Assembly (NCBI GenBank): GCA_021107945.1 | Contig: JAIORV010000092.1 | Location: 1 to 57,581, forward strand | DNA: 57,581 nt | From: Vulcanimicrobiota bacterium | GTDB lineage: Bacteria; Vulcanimicrobiota; JAJTBE01 | Direction of reading: 5' to 3' | Shown here: positions 1 to 9,110 of the stretch, piece after piece | Position numbering within the stretch: the stretch's first letter is position 1 | Layout of the letters: each line of letters starts with the position of its first letter | Translations under genes and position numbers: made by a program | Notes under the pieces: generated by a model | What the model was told of the DNA's origin: nothing | The model's input: the letters and a program-made list of their open reading frames with translations, nothing else | Databases searched by the model: none

Positions 1-32
1 CTGAAAAAAAATCGAAAATTTTCTTTCTGGGG

Positions 33-78
33 TATTGACTTTGTTATAATAGGGATGTCCCCATCCCGATAAACGGAC
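33..78 (+). repeat. dispersed GGGAnG palindrome with leading TTGTTATAAT segment
   Basis: The stretch joins two repeat motifs seen elsewhere in the window. GACTTTGTTATAAT recurs at 55272-55286, and a GGGATGTCCCCATCCCGATAA palindrome has close relatives at 33400-33426, 36311-36339 and 39490-39516. A TTCACCACAGAGGACACAGAG repeat follows at 104-124. The first gene's ribosome binding site (AAGGAG, 126-131) directly follows this repeat tract. Confidence 0.6.
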
Positions 79-138
79 AATACAACCCGGAAATGTTTTT
101 TCACCACAGAGGACACAGAGAAATAAGGAGTTTGAATA

Positions 139-1932
139 ATGGAACCATTGGATCAAAGAACTCTCGAAGTCTTGGCTGATATGATTTGCCATGATGGTGG
201 TTATTCAGATTATGGTCAAGTACATGAAATATCGAAATTCTTTAGAGCCGCAGGGATTGAATGCCCAGATTCCCCAGAATCAATCATTAAATCATCATGG
301 GCACTTAAGCGTTTAGAAGAATTTAATAAAGATTCTTCTAAAATACAAAAAGTGATCTTGAGATTAGCAAATCCAAAAGAATATCAGGGTGATTATAAAG
401 CTTTGGATAATTCTATTATTCGCCTTAATAAAATCCTTGCAGCGGAAGGTATGAAAGTGGCACTTGAAGGTATATCCCCTCAAATTAAATTTGTTCAACC
501 ATACATTCCGTTTCCTGCATACATTCCGTTTCCTGAAAGTAAAGAAGATGATGAAGCGTCAAGGGAGAAACATCCTGTAGGATGGGAAAACGGGATTGAG
601 GAGCATAACCTTAATAATGAATTAGAATTATATATGGACAAGGAAGAGATTGGTGTCGGTGGATTTGGCGTTGTTTATAAGTCAACTAGGAAAGATGATG
701 GGAAGGTCTTTGCGAAGAAGATTATTTCTGAACATTCTGATGATTATTGGAATCAGCGTTTTAGAAGAGAAATTGTCCTGCTTGAAAAGATGGATCATCC
801 AAATATTATAAAGGTTATTGATAAGAATATTGTTCAGAAGCCATATTATTATATAATGCCCTTGTGCGAAGGAAATTTGAATGAACTAATTCCAAAGCTT
901 AGGAACGACAAAGAAGGTCGGCAAAAAGTCAAGAATCAAATTCTACATGCTGTTGAGTATGCTCACAATCAAAAAATTATTCATAGGGATCTCAAACCTT
1001 CTAATATTCTCTTTGATAAGAATCATAACATTGTTATCTCTGATTTTGGACTTGGAAGAAAGGTGGATAGTCCGTCAACTCGAAGAACTTCAACAAATGA
1101 AGGATTTGGGACTGAATATTATACGGCTCCTGAGCAACGCAATAACGCAAAAAATGCTGATATTCGTTCGGATATTTTTTCTCTGGGCATGATAATTTAT
1201 AAAATCAATACTGAAAAAGAGCCAGCAGCTCAACTTGATTTTTCCAATATTGACTCGGGAATAAAATACATTATTGAAAAATGCACTAAATATAAACCTG
1301 AAGAGAGATACCAAACAGTAAGTGAGATAAGGAAAGATTTTAAAAGTATTGCTCAAAAAACTGAAAGTAAAGAATCAAAAAAACAATATAGCAATCCTTC
1401 AAAGGAAATTATCATGAAACATGACCCCTCAGACGAAGAGATAAATGATTTCCATTTATTTCTTTTGCACCTGAGAGATGACCCTGATATTATTCATAAA
1501 GTTTTTATGTCAGCGACTCCAGGAGCCTTTGTAAAGTATCATTCAAATTATCCCGGCTTCTTAAGAAGCCTAATAAAAAATTTCACTCAAAATATAATTG
1601 AGAGTCATTGGCATTTTTACTATTGTGATAAAATTGCGCTTAAAATTAAAGATTTATTCAATGCTACAAGTGATGCAGAAATACGAATTCTTATGTTGAT
1701 TTCTCTACTTGAATTGGGAGTGAATCACAATCGTTGGTTTGTAATAGATACTTTCGTCACTTTAATCGAAAGCTTAGAAAATCCCGGTGAGATTATTCAA
1801 GTTGTCGATGCGCTAGAGAGTAGCAATTCTCTAATTCATTTTAAAGATAGGTTGTTGAATGCTTCTATCCCACTTCCAATTCATCAGCTTGTTTCAGAAC
1901 TGGGAAACTCCGATGAAATGCAATCTAAATAG
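139..1932 (+). CDS. Ser/Thr protein kinase with AbiJ-NTD3-like N-terminal domain
   Basis: A 597-residue eukaryotic-type protein kinase. The kinase core spans about residues 165-415: glycine loop GVGGFGVVY (172-180), a lysine pair near 193, HRDLKPSN (282-289), DFGLGR (302-307), and an APEQ segment followed by DIRSDIFSLG. All catalytic residues are present, so it should be active. Residues 1-120 resemble the AbiJ N-terminal domain 3 family of phage-conflict proteins, with a LANPKEYQGD segment followed by an LNKxLAxEGxKVxLEG pattern. Residues 420-597 form an alpha-helical region that I do not recognise. No transmembrane segment is visible, so it is probably cytosolic. AAGGAG lies 8-9 nt before the ATG. 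Base composition is AT-richer than the next gene, suggesting acquisition. A defence or stress-signalling role is inferred from the N-terminal domain only. Confidence 0.85.
   Translation: MEPLDQRTLEVLADMICHDGGYSDYGQVHEISKFFRAAGIECPDSPESIIKSSWALKRLEEFNKDSSKIQKVILRLANPKEYQGDYKALDNSIIRLNKILAAEGMKVALEGISPQIKFVQPYIPFPAYIPFPESKEDDEASREKHPVGWENGIEEHNLNNELELYMDKEEIGVGGFGVVYKSTRKDDGKVFAKKIISEHSDDYWNQRFRREIVLLEKMDHPNIIKVIDKNIVQKPYYYIMPLCEGNLNELIPKLRNDKEGRQKVKNQILHAVEYAHNQKIIHRDLKPSNILFDKNHNIVISDFGLGRKVDSPSTRRTSTNEGFGTEYYTAPEQRNNAKNADIRSDIFSLGMIIYKINTEKEPAAQLDFSNIDSGIKYIIEKCTKYKPEERYQTVSEIRKDFKSIAQKTESKESKKQYSNPSKEIIMKHDPSDEEINDFHLFLLHLRDDPDIIHKVFMSATPGAFVKYHSNYPGFLRSLIKNFTQNIIESHWHFYYCDKIALKIKDLFNATSDAEIRILMLISLLELGVNHNRWFVIDTFVTLIESLENPGEIIQVVDALESSNSLIHFKDRLLNASIPLPIHQLVSELGNSDEMQSK
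501..535 (+). repeat. 18-bp in-frame tandem duplication in the kinase linker
   Basis: ATACATTCCGTTTCCTG occurs twice with an 18-bp period and encodes YIPFPA then YIPFPE. It lies exactly between the N-terminal domain and the kinase domain, so it changes linker length without changing frame. Confidence 0.8.
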
Positions 1933-2000
1933 GTTTTGTACTAAATCGTAAAAGCTTTATAAATGTTACATTACTAAGAATTATCTGAAAGGATGACATA

Positions 2001-3194
2001 ATGATATACGTCGGTTTCTTACTCCATATTTATCAGCCCCCGAACCAGTTGGAGAGGGTTCTGGACAAGATTGTAGGTGAATGTTACAGTCCGCTGTTCG
2101 ATCTCGTCAACAATAAACCCGGGGCGCGGTTTACCCTGAATTTGAACTGGTCTCTGACCGAGCTCTTGCTAAAACAGGGATATACCGACATCCTTGCAAA
2201 AATTCAAGAGGGTCTTAACAAAAACAGGTTGGAGATTACCGGGACGGCGGCATATCACGCAATATTGCCCCTGATACCCAGGGACGAGCAGATACGGCAG
2301 ATCCGGGTGAATTATGAGAAAAACAGGGAGGTTTTTGGGGAATGTTATAAGCCTAAGGGTTTTTTTCCTCCCGAAATGGCGTTCGGTCATGATATAATAG
2401 AAGCAATAAAGGATGAAAAATACAAGTGGACAATAACCGACGATCAGCCCTTCAACTGCATTCATAATGAGGTTCCCTTCAATTATGTGCCTGTAATGGA
2501 CGGATTGCCCGTCTTCTTGCGTTCAAACCTGTGGAGCAATAAAATAAGCATGGAAAGTCATCCCGACGGCTCGAAATTTTCGGGACGGGAAATATGCGAA
2601 TGGCTCATCAATGATATGAACAACTGGTGGAAAGGGCAGGACGGTTATGTTATCATAGCAATGGACGGCGAGACATTCGGGCACCATGTAAAAGGTTACA
2701 TCCAACTCTTCCTGGAGCAATTTATTGACGAGATCAAGAGGCGCAAGGATCAGATAAAAATGGTTCACATAACGAAGCTTCTAAAGAAATTTCCCAGGCA
2801 TGAGAAACAGGTTCCGCCGGGAAGCTGGTCAACAAATGCGGACGACTTTTGGTCCGGCAATGTATTCCCCTTATGGAAGAACAAGTATAACGCGGCGCAT
2901 CAACTGATATGGGAGCTTGTCAATCTTGCAATCGAATCCGTTCACAGGCTTGAGAGTAATCTGGACAAGAGCCTTAATTCCTGCACTCTGTGGTGGGCGG
3001 CAAAAAACCAGGATGAGATTTCACCCATCACATATACCGGTATCAAGATGCTCATCGACATTATCAAGCATGCCAACCCGTCAAAATTGAAACGAACTGC
3101 CGAAATTGAAGAAGAGTTGAGCCATGTTTTCAAAGACAAGAGAAACCTGGGAATGCTATGTGATGACAAAGTTCTGATCGAAATGGATTGGTAG
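2001..3194 (+). CDS. GH57-family glycoside hydrolase
   Basis: A 397-residue protein of the GH57 family (amylopullulanase, alpha-amylase, 4-alpha-glucanotransferase and related enzymes). The N-terminal strand carries HIYQP (9-13), a variant of the family HxHQP motif. FPPEMAF provides the expected nucleophile Glu near 125, and MDGETFGHH the expected acid/base Asp near 222. There is no signal peptide, so it probably acts in the cytoplasm on glycogen or another alpha-glucan. The length fits the short single-domain members of the family. The start has AAAGGATG just upstream. The next gene begins 4 nt after the stop, so the two are likely co-transcribed. The exact substrate cannot be read from sequence. 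Confidence 0.85.
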   Translation: MIYVGFLLHIYQPPNQLERVLDKIVGECYSPLFDLVNNKPGARFTLNLNWSLTELLLKQGYTDILAKIQEGLNKNRLEITGTAAYHAILPLIPRDEQIRQIRVNYEKNREVFGECYKPKGFFPPEMAFGHDIIEAIKDEKYKWTITDDQPFNCIHNEVPFNYVPVMDGLPVFLRSNLWSNKISMESHPDGSKFSGREICEWLINDMNNWWKGQDGYVIIAMDGETFGHHVKGYIQLFLEQFIDEIKRRKDQIKMVHITKLLKKFPRHEKQVPPGSWSTNADDFWSGNVFPLWKNKYNAAHQLIWELVNLAIESVHRLESNLDKSLNSCTLWWAAKNQDEISPITYTGIKMLIDIIKHANPSKLKRTAEIEEELSHVFKDKRNLGMLCDDKVLIEMDW

Positions 3195-3198
3195 AAAA

Positions 3199-4617
3199 AT
3201 GCCGGAATATTCTGATAAAGAAAAAATATTACCGCCTCTTACCGAGGATGAAAAAATGTGGGCGGGACTGTGTTACCCGTTCTGGTTTGTATTTTCTTTC
3301 TGGACACTGAAATTTAAAAAAAAGGACGATGTTGATCTATTCGTCTATTTCCATGCCATCCAGGGACTTACATGGGGGATTATAACATCAGGAACTACAC
3401 TTATTTCATTTCTTGTTATTTTTCTTGTATTCTTCAGAAAGAATGTGGGAAACCTGTCACAGGGCACCCCGGTTGATAATATGGGAAAAATGATGGGATG
3501 TGGACTGATAGCGGTGGCCGTTCTCTTCGCTGCCATGATATTCCTGATTGTTGTCATTTTTATGACCCTGAATTACGGATGGAAAGCTACATCGGGAATA
3601 ATGTTCAGGATTCCTTTTGTTGGCAAGATAGCTTGGGAAAAAGTATATGAAGAGAAAAAGAGAAGAGAAGATTTATACTATGAATCAATAGGTGAAAAAC
3701 CGCCCGAGCCGTCAACCGGGAGAGAGGATTTGTTTGACCCCGGAGCGCCCTTATCGCCAGAGCCCCAACTTGATTTCGAAAGGGAATCCTCCTATTCAAC
3801 CACGGCAAGAGTTGACTATGAGGAAATGATGATTCAGAATCCGCCGGTGGAAAAGCTCAAATCGATTTTCTCGCAACCGGAAGAGGAAGAAGAGCTTGAA
3901 GTTCTTGTAGAAGAAGAGATAATCGAGGAAGTTATTATTCAACAAGCACCTGCTGAAGAGAGAAAACCCCTCTCTCCCCTGGAAAAACTCACACAGCTAA
4001 GGGGACAACAGGCCGAGGAAAAAACAGTTGAAAAACCTCCCACTCCAACTCTGCGGGAAGAGATGTTTCCGCCTGTGGTTAAGAAACCCAGGAAGCCCCT
4101 CTCCCCTCTGGAGCAATTGAAACTCCGTCAGCAACAGGAGAAAGCCCTGTCGGGCATCCTGGAAGTGAAACAGGAGCAGGAAGTGCCCCAGGCTCCTCCC
4201 ACCGTGCCCCTTGATCCCGGACAACGCCTCTATAAAATTGAGCGTGAAATTCTGAAAATTGATTCCGATACCGACGAGGAAATTGAAGAAGAGTCTGCTA
4301 TCCCACCTCCCCGTAGAACTGCATTTCTTGACCCCAGGAAGTTTCCCGGTGTTATGCAGGATTTAAGGGAGATTAAGAAAAGTTCTCGTGCCGAAGAGAC
4401 CGGTAAACGAAGAATAAAGGAAATACCTCAAAAAAGATCCAAAACAGGTATGTCGCCCCTTGAACAGCTTTCCAGGAGACAAAAACAAAAAAAGAAACTT
4501 CAGCCTGTTATGTCCGAGGAGGAAAAGAGCATCAGAACGAAGGCGATGTTAGAGAGAATGAAGAAGAAACAAGGGAATGCGAATTTTCAAAAGGAAGATG
4601 AGGATGAAATCTTCTGA
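3199..4617 (+). CDS. DUF4870-like membrane protein with long disordered tail
   Basis: A 472-residue protein in two parts. Residues 1-145 resemble DUF4870/Tic20-like membrane proteins, with a Leu-Cys-Tyr-Pro-Phe hydrophobic start, an FHAIQG segment and about three membrane spans. Residues 150-472 are acidic and proline-rich with no hydrophobic segment, and look like a disordered cytoplasmic tail. The tail carries three spaced copies of an LSPLE(K/Q)L-type motif (KPLSPLEKL, KPLSPLEQL, TGMSPLEQL), each followed by a basic and glutamine-rich stretch. The stop overlaps the next start by one base (TGATG), implying coupled translation with the glycosyltransferase. No clear ribosome binding site precedes the ATG, consistent with coupling to the GH57 gene. 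Function unknown; a scaffold role is a guess from the motif repeats. Confidence 0.7.
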   Translation: MPEYSDKEKILPPLTEDEKMWAGLCYPFWFVFSFWTLKFKKKDDVDLFVYFHAIQGLTWGIITSGTTLISFLVIFLVFFRKNVGNLSQGTPVDNMGKMMGCGLIAVAVLFAAMIFLIVVIFMTLNYGWKATSGIMFRIPFVGKIAWEKVYEEKKRREDLYYESIGEKPPEPSTGREDLFDPGAPLSPEPQLDFERESSYSTTARVDYEEMMIQNPPVEKLKSIFSQPEEEEELEVLVEEEIIEEVIIQQAPAEERKPLSPLEKLTQLRGQQAEEKTVEKPPTPTLREEMFPPVVKKPRKPLSPLEQLKLRQQQEKALSGILEVKQEQEVPQAPPTVPLDPGQRLYKIEREILKIDSDTDEEIEEESAIPPPRRTAFLDPRKFPGVMQDLREIKKSSRAEETGKRRIKEIPQKRSKTGMSPLEQLSRRQKQKKKLQPVMSEEEKSIRTKAMLERMKKKQGNANFQKEDEDEIF

Positions 4618-6485
4618 TGGGATCCCCGGAGACTGAAAAGAAAAAAGAGAGCTTTATATCCAGATACTGGCATGTTTTTCTTATATCTGCAATTCTGATT
4701 TTGTTCGCCTTGCAGAATTACAATTTCATTTCTAAAAACACCGCACCACCTTATGCAGACTCCACCCACCACCTCACGCTTGCCAGGAAATATCACAGTT
4801 TCATTTTTGAGAAAAACTTCGACATTAGAAATGCTCCGTTACACCAGAAATACCCACCGCTGAAATACGTTGTCGCCTCCGTTTTCATGGCGATATTCGG
4901 CGTCTCAATCCAATCGGCGATGTGGAGCTATTTTCTTTACGTGGTTATCCTGACAATCGCTCTTTATGGCATAGGCTCATATTTTGGAGGCAAAATCGGA
5001 GGCGTCGTTACCGCGCTTATCGCCCTGTCATGCCACTTCATCATGTACATGGCTCACATGTTCGTGCCGGAGTTGCCCCAGGCATCAATGACGGCTTTGG
5101 CGTTCTACTTCCTTCTCAAGTCAGAGAAATTCAGCAATCAAAAATATGTACTTGCTTTTGCCCTGGCGTTCGCTCTCTCGATGATCACAAAATGGAGCAG
5201 TGCATTCTATATGGCGGCGCCGATTCTTATCGTTATAATATATCTTTGCTACAGGAACTTGAAAAGCATACTGATTGTTATCGTCCCCACCGCTGTCCTT
5301 TCCGGACTTGGCGTTTTTTATCTTAAAACGGGAATGAAATTATATCAATTATACCCCGGCGGAAACATGAAGCTTCCCTCCTGGATGTTCCCGGTTTTTA
5401 TCGCCACTGTAGGATTATTCATTGTAATCACCATTCTGCTTGAGAAAAATATTGATAAATTGTTCAAGGAAGAAAACAGAAAGCATGCAAAATCGCTTCT
5501 CATCGGCATGAGGGCTCTGCTAATCTCTCTCCTTATTTTTGGATTGTGGTACGTCTATAGTATTCACGGCGTTATAAGCAAGTTGAAACTCCAGCAGCAG
5601 GAAATTTTCAGACCGGGACCACAGCATTTGAGAAACGTGCCCTTGCTGATATATAGCCTGAAGCAATATGCGACAATGAACGGGATGTTCCCGATCCCAT
5701 ATTATGCAATGTTACTTGTGGGTGTCGCATTTATATTCATCAGGAAGCAAAAATTTATGGAATTTGCCATGCTTATCTTTATGGGAATCGTCGGAGTACT
5801 CATTATTTCATCAACCGCTCCTCCCGCCATTTTCTATATATTGACCGTCTGGGTCATTCTGTCAACGCTTGCGGGGTACTGGGTGGGATATGCGGGCAAG
5901 CTTAAATATCCACTCCTTGCTTTCACCATTATGTTTGCCGTGTTCTCACTTTGCCTTCCCTGGACGGGATTGGCGAAAGAGACCTGCAGACCTCTTTTGA
6001 ATCGCACAGTATATGAAATCGGGCTGGGATTTATATCGGATATTGTTCCTGATACTCACGAATATTACATCGACAACCTTCTCGAAGAACTTGACAAAAA
6101 AGCAGATATTGTGAGGCAAAAGGAGATGGAGACAGGCGACCCGGAAATGGCAAAGTATATTCCCCTGACAGTATATTTTACAAGAAAATTCAGAGAGCCA
6201 CTTACAAGGAAAACAGGCATGCTTGAAAGGGAAGCTTTCCTGACCGCCCTTACATACAGGGACACGAAAGGCTTCTTCTATTTTTATCTTGACGATAACG
6301 ATTGGGGCAGGAGATTCCAGGAATTCAGTCAAAGGCCGATTTTCATTATTGTCGGATATGTTGATCCGGATTACCCAAAATCTCTGAAAACATTTATTGA
6401 AGAGGAATATGGAAGAGAATCCCGAGTCGTCTCAACATACACCATTGACGAGAATCGGAAGATTATGCTGATTCAGATCAAATAA
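4617..6485 (+). CDS. PMT/ArnT-like GT-C membrane glycosyltransferase
   Basis: A 622-residue integral membrane protein with about ten hydrophobic segments and a soluble C-terminal domain (about 460-622). The N-terminal region looks like dolichyl-phosphate mannosyltransferase/ArnT-type GT-C enzymes. A first helix is followed by a loop with YADSTHH, where the acidic residue would be the catalytic Asp, then HQKYPPLKY, a typical short motif of the family. Such enzymes use a polyprenyl-phosphate sugar on the outer face of the membrane. It starts on the stop codon of the preceding gene (1-nt overlap), so it is probably made together with that DUF4870-like protein. Donor and acceptor are not predictable here. 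Confidence 0.75.
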   Translation: MGSPETEKKKESFISRYWHVFLISAILILFALQNYNFISKNTAPPYADSTHHLTLARKYHSFIFEKNFDIRNAPLHQKYPPLKYVVASVFMAIFGVSIQSAMWSYFLYVVILTIALYGIGSYFGGKIGGVVTALIALSCHFIMYMAHMFVPELPQASMTALAFYFLLKSEKFSNQKYVLAFALAFALSMITKWSSAFYMAAPILIVIIYLCYRNLKSILIVIVPTAVLSGLGVFYLKTGMKLYQLYPGGNMKLPSWMFPVFIATVGLFIVITILLEKNIDKLFKEENRKHAKSLLIGMRALLISLLIFGLWYVYSIHGVISKLKLQQQEIFRPGPQHLRNVPLLIYSLKQYATMNGMFPIPYYAMLLVGVAFIFIRKQKFMEFAMLIFMGIVGVLIISSTAPPAIFYILTVWVILSTLAGYWVGYAGKLKYPLLAFTIMFAVFSLCLPWTGLAKETCRPLLNRTVYEIGLGFISDIVPDTHEYYIDNLLEELDKKADIVRQKEMETGDPEMAKYIPLTVYFTRKFREPLTRKTGMLEREAFLTALTYRDTKGFFYFYLDDNDWGRRFQEFSQRPIFIIVGYVDPDYPKSLKTFIEEEYGRESRVVSTYTIDENRKIMLIQIK

Positions 6486-6639
6486 ATTGTCCGCGTTTTA
6501 ACATAAAGATAACAATTCTTCATTGACTGTGGATTTTTTATGGAGTATCCTGATCATGAGAGAATCTCTCGATGTTTTCTAATATATTTAGCGGGTCTAA
6601 AGACCCGCGCTACGTTTTGGTAACCAATAAGGACACAAA

Positions 6640-8001
6640 ATGATCGAAAAAAGCGGACATATTCCATCACATAGGTTCACCGGGAAACCGGCAAAATCAA
6701 TCAGGGAGGAAGCTCAGAAACCTCCCGGCGATAGCTTTGTGAAATCGGATCCCGGAGAAAAACCTGAAAAGGAATGGACTGTCCTCGCATATATGTCCGG
6801 ATCAAACGAATTGCGGGAGTTTATGACCTCCAACCTCAAGGAAATGGAGTCGGTGGGCTCCACCGATCAGATGGATGTCGCCGTCTATCTTTCCCGGGAT
6901 AACAGGGCATGGAGTCTTCGTAACCTGGATTGCAAAGTCGGGGAGTTGATTAAAAGAAGGCCGTCAAGAATCGATAACCCCTGGAAGGGATCGAGAGTCT
7001 ATCATGTAAAACAGGGGGATCCCGAAAGCAGGAAGATAGAATCTGAGCTTGTTGAAGATAGAGGCAGGGAGAAGGTTCGCGACCCAAAAACGCTTCAGCG
7101 TTTTCTCGAGTGGGGGATGCAAAAATATCCCGCCAAACACTATATGGTCGTTTTAAGCTCACATGGAAATGGGTTCAGGGGAGTCCTGATGGATCGCGAC
7201 GGCAAGCTCATGGATGTTCCTGAAGTCAGGGAAGCGATTGAAGGCGCGGAGAAAAACACCGGTAAAAAAGTGGATGTCCTGGCAATGGAAGCCTGCCAGA
7301 TGGGACAGATGAGCGTAGCTTATGAGATGAAAGACTCCGCAGATTATTTCGTCGCCTCACCCGGCAAGATATATGACAACGCGTTTGATTACAAGGCAAT
7401 ATTGGGGGAAATTGACAAGAGCCTCAAGGCGGGAAAGAAAATATCTCCGGAACAAATGGCATCCCTTCTTGTGGAGTCAACGGAGCAATTCTATGAGGAT
7501 GTGCCGACACTCACGGCGTTTGACCTCAAACAGATGACCTCGATAAAATCTTCTCTTGACAAATTCACAAAGGCTCTCGAAAACACAAAAACATCGGAGT
7601 CGGTAATAGAGCGAATCATTTATGACAGCCCGTCCCATGACTCATCGGTATATTCGAAAAAGCAAAAGCCACAGAGGGAATATGTTGATATAATAGGGTT
7701 TTGTAACAGGATCATAAAATCGGACGAGGTAAAGGATCTGAGCCTGAAGTCCAAAGCATCAAATCTGAAGAAAGCTATAGATAGCGCAACGATACATAAA
7801 AAGGTTCATTATAGCCAAGCCGATGACCAGGGGCTTTCACTCCATATTCCCAAATCCAGGGGAGCCGGTCATTCCATTGATCCGAAATATCAGGATATGA
7901 AGCTCTCAAAAGAGAGTAAATGGGATGAGCATATCTCCGGCGGGAGTAAGGGTCTCCTCAAAGCGATAACAGGATTCCTCGGCAGAAAATTGGGAATATA
8001 A
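6640..8001 (+). CDS. clostripain-family (C11) cysteine peptidase
   Basis: A 453-residue protein of peptidase family C11 in clan CD. Residues 45-440 carry the family fold: WTVLAYMSGSNELR (46-59), then VVLSSHGNGF with catalytic His near 175, then LAMEACQMG with catalytic Cys near 219. Such enzymes cleave after basic residues. The first 45 residues are polar, probably disordered, and include GDSFVKS near 30, which is echoed in the small protein at 39656-40039. No signal peptide is seen, so the protein is cytosolic or uses an unrecognised export route. It is convergent with the minus-strand phosphoesterase gene, with only 23 nt between them. The upstream 154 nt hold no gene. Confidence 0.85.
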   Translation: MIEKSGHIPSHRFTGKPAKSIREEAQKPPGDSFVKSDPGEKPEKEWTVLAYMSGSNELREFMTSNLKEMESVGSTDQMDVAVYLSRDNRAWSLRNLDCKVGELIKRRPSRIDNPWKGSRVYHVKQGDPESRKIESELVEDRGREKVRDPKTLQRFLEWGMQKYPAKHYMVVLSSHGNGFRGVLMDRDGKLMDVPEVREAIEGAEKNTGKKVDVLAMEACQMGQMSVAYEMKDSADYFVASPGKIYDNAFDYKAILGEIDKSLKAGKKISPEQMASLLVESTEQFYEDVPTLTAFDLKQMTSIKSSLDKFTKALENTKTSESVIERIIYDSPSHDSSVYSKKQKPQREYVDIIGFCNRIIKSDEVKDLSLKSKASNLKKAIDSATIHKKVHYSQADDQGLSLHIPKSRGAGHSIDPKYQDMKLSKESKWDEHISGGSKGLLKAITGFLGRKLGI

Positions 8002-8024
8002 ATACAAAACATCCCAACCTGATT

Positions 8025-9092
8025 TCATTTCACCCTGTAAACCCTTATGTTATAATTGTCCCCGTCAACATCTACCAGGACATAATGGGGGTAGCCTCCC
8101 TCGTCGGGGGGGACGACGGGATATGCGCCGGCGCAACCCGCTATGATGTAGTCTATGCCGTTTCTTTTCGTCCGGAGGAATGCGTGAATGTGCCCCGCAA
8201 ACATCGCCCTCACATTACACTTCTCCATTATCCTGATAAGCCGCCCTGCCTGTTTTTTTGATGCGAGCACGTGTCTTTTCTTTGCAGGATGAGGTGAAAA
8301 CGGAGGCACATGATGGAAGACAAAGTTGTTCTTGTGCCCCTTCAAATCATTCTCAAGCCATGTGAACTGACTGTCTTTGATAGATGCCCTGGCGGAATCG
8401 AGAAGGACGAAGTTGTAATTACCCAGCTCAAATGAATAATCCACGGGTGACACATATTTCAGGAACCGTTCGAATCCGCCCCTTGCAACTATTTCGTGAT
8501 TGCCCGGCACGATATAATATGGAAGTGGAAAATCGGAAATCTCATTCAGAAAATACATATATTCTTTATGTGTGCCGTGGTTCATAATATCCCCGAGGTT
8601 GATTGCAAACAAAGCTTTACTCCGGGCTATTTGCTTCAGGATTTTTCGGTGAATCTTTGTCCTGTGTCTTGAATCACCCAGCACCGCAAATGTATATCGC
8701 TTTAAGTTTTTCTGGAGGGGAGCGATAGTAATTGTCCGTGTCGAGAGTGCTTTCAGATTTATATTGAACACGACAAAATTTATTCCGGTTCTTTGTATCT
8801 CGCTTTTATCAACCGATGCGCCATAAAGCTTCGGGCTTATGTTCTTACATACAAGCGAGATTTTCTTTGATTTTTTGGATGTATTTTTTAATGTTATACC
8901 AACCTTTGGCTGTATGCATTTCGTATAGACAATATTTTTCTGGATTTTCCTTACAACCGCGCCCCTTGTACTGCATTGGATATCCCCTTTTTTCATGAAT
9001 CCTTCATATGCGAGTAAGTCCTGCGTAGCGCAAAATACAAGGATCGATGTTATCAGTATGAATAGGAGATGCTTATAATTTATCTTTTTCAT
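8025..9092 (-). CDS. exported calcineurin-like metallophosphoesterase
   Basis: A 355-residue protein with an N-terminal signal-like hydrophobic segment (8-22; a Cys at 21 could be a lipobox). A beta-rich region (about 35-130) precedes a metallophosphoesterase domain. Metal-binding motifs are readable: GDSR (139-142, replacing the usual GDxH), NLGDIMNHG (about 165-173), PGNHE (about 196-200), FHHVP and GHIHA. All core ligands except the first His are in place. It is the last gene of a three-gene minus-strand operon, 18 nt after the radical SAM gene. AGAAAGGT precedes the ATG. Substrate unknown; members act on phosphomonoesters, diesters or nucleotides outside the cytoplasm. Confidence 0.8.
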   Translation of the reverse strand: MKKINYKHLLFILITSILVFCATQDLLAYEGFMKKGDIQCSTRGAVVRKIQKNIVYTKCIQPKVGITLKNTSKKSKKISLVCKNISPKLYGASVDKSEIQRTGINFVVFNINLKALSTRTITIAPLQKNLKRYTFAVLGDSRHRTKIHRKILKQIARSKALFAINLGDIMNHGTHKEYMYFLNEISDFPLPYYIVPGNHEIVARGGFERFLKYVSPVDYSFELGNYNFVLLDSARASIKDSQFTWLENDLKGHKNNFVFHHVPPFSPHPAKKRHVLASKKQAGRLIRIMEKCNVRAMFAGHIHAFLRTKRNGIDYIIAGCAGAYPVVPPDEGGYPHYVLVDVDGDNYNIRVYRVK

Positions 9093-9110
9093 AATTTACC
9101 TTTCTTGTTT

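Noticed and set aside
35-50. TTGACT followed by TATAAT near the left end, as a promoter
   Set aside because: The boxes are only 4 nt apart, far from the required spacing, and the same GACTTTGTTATAAT string belongs to a dispersed repeat.
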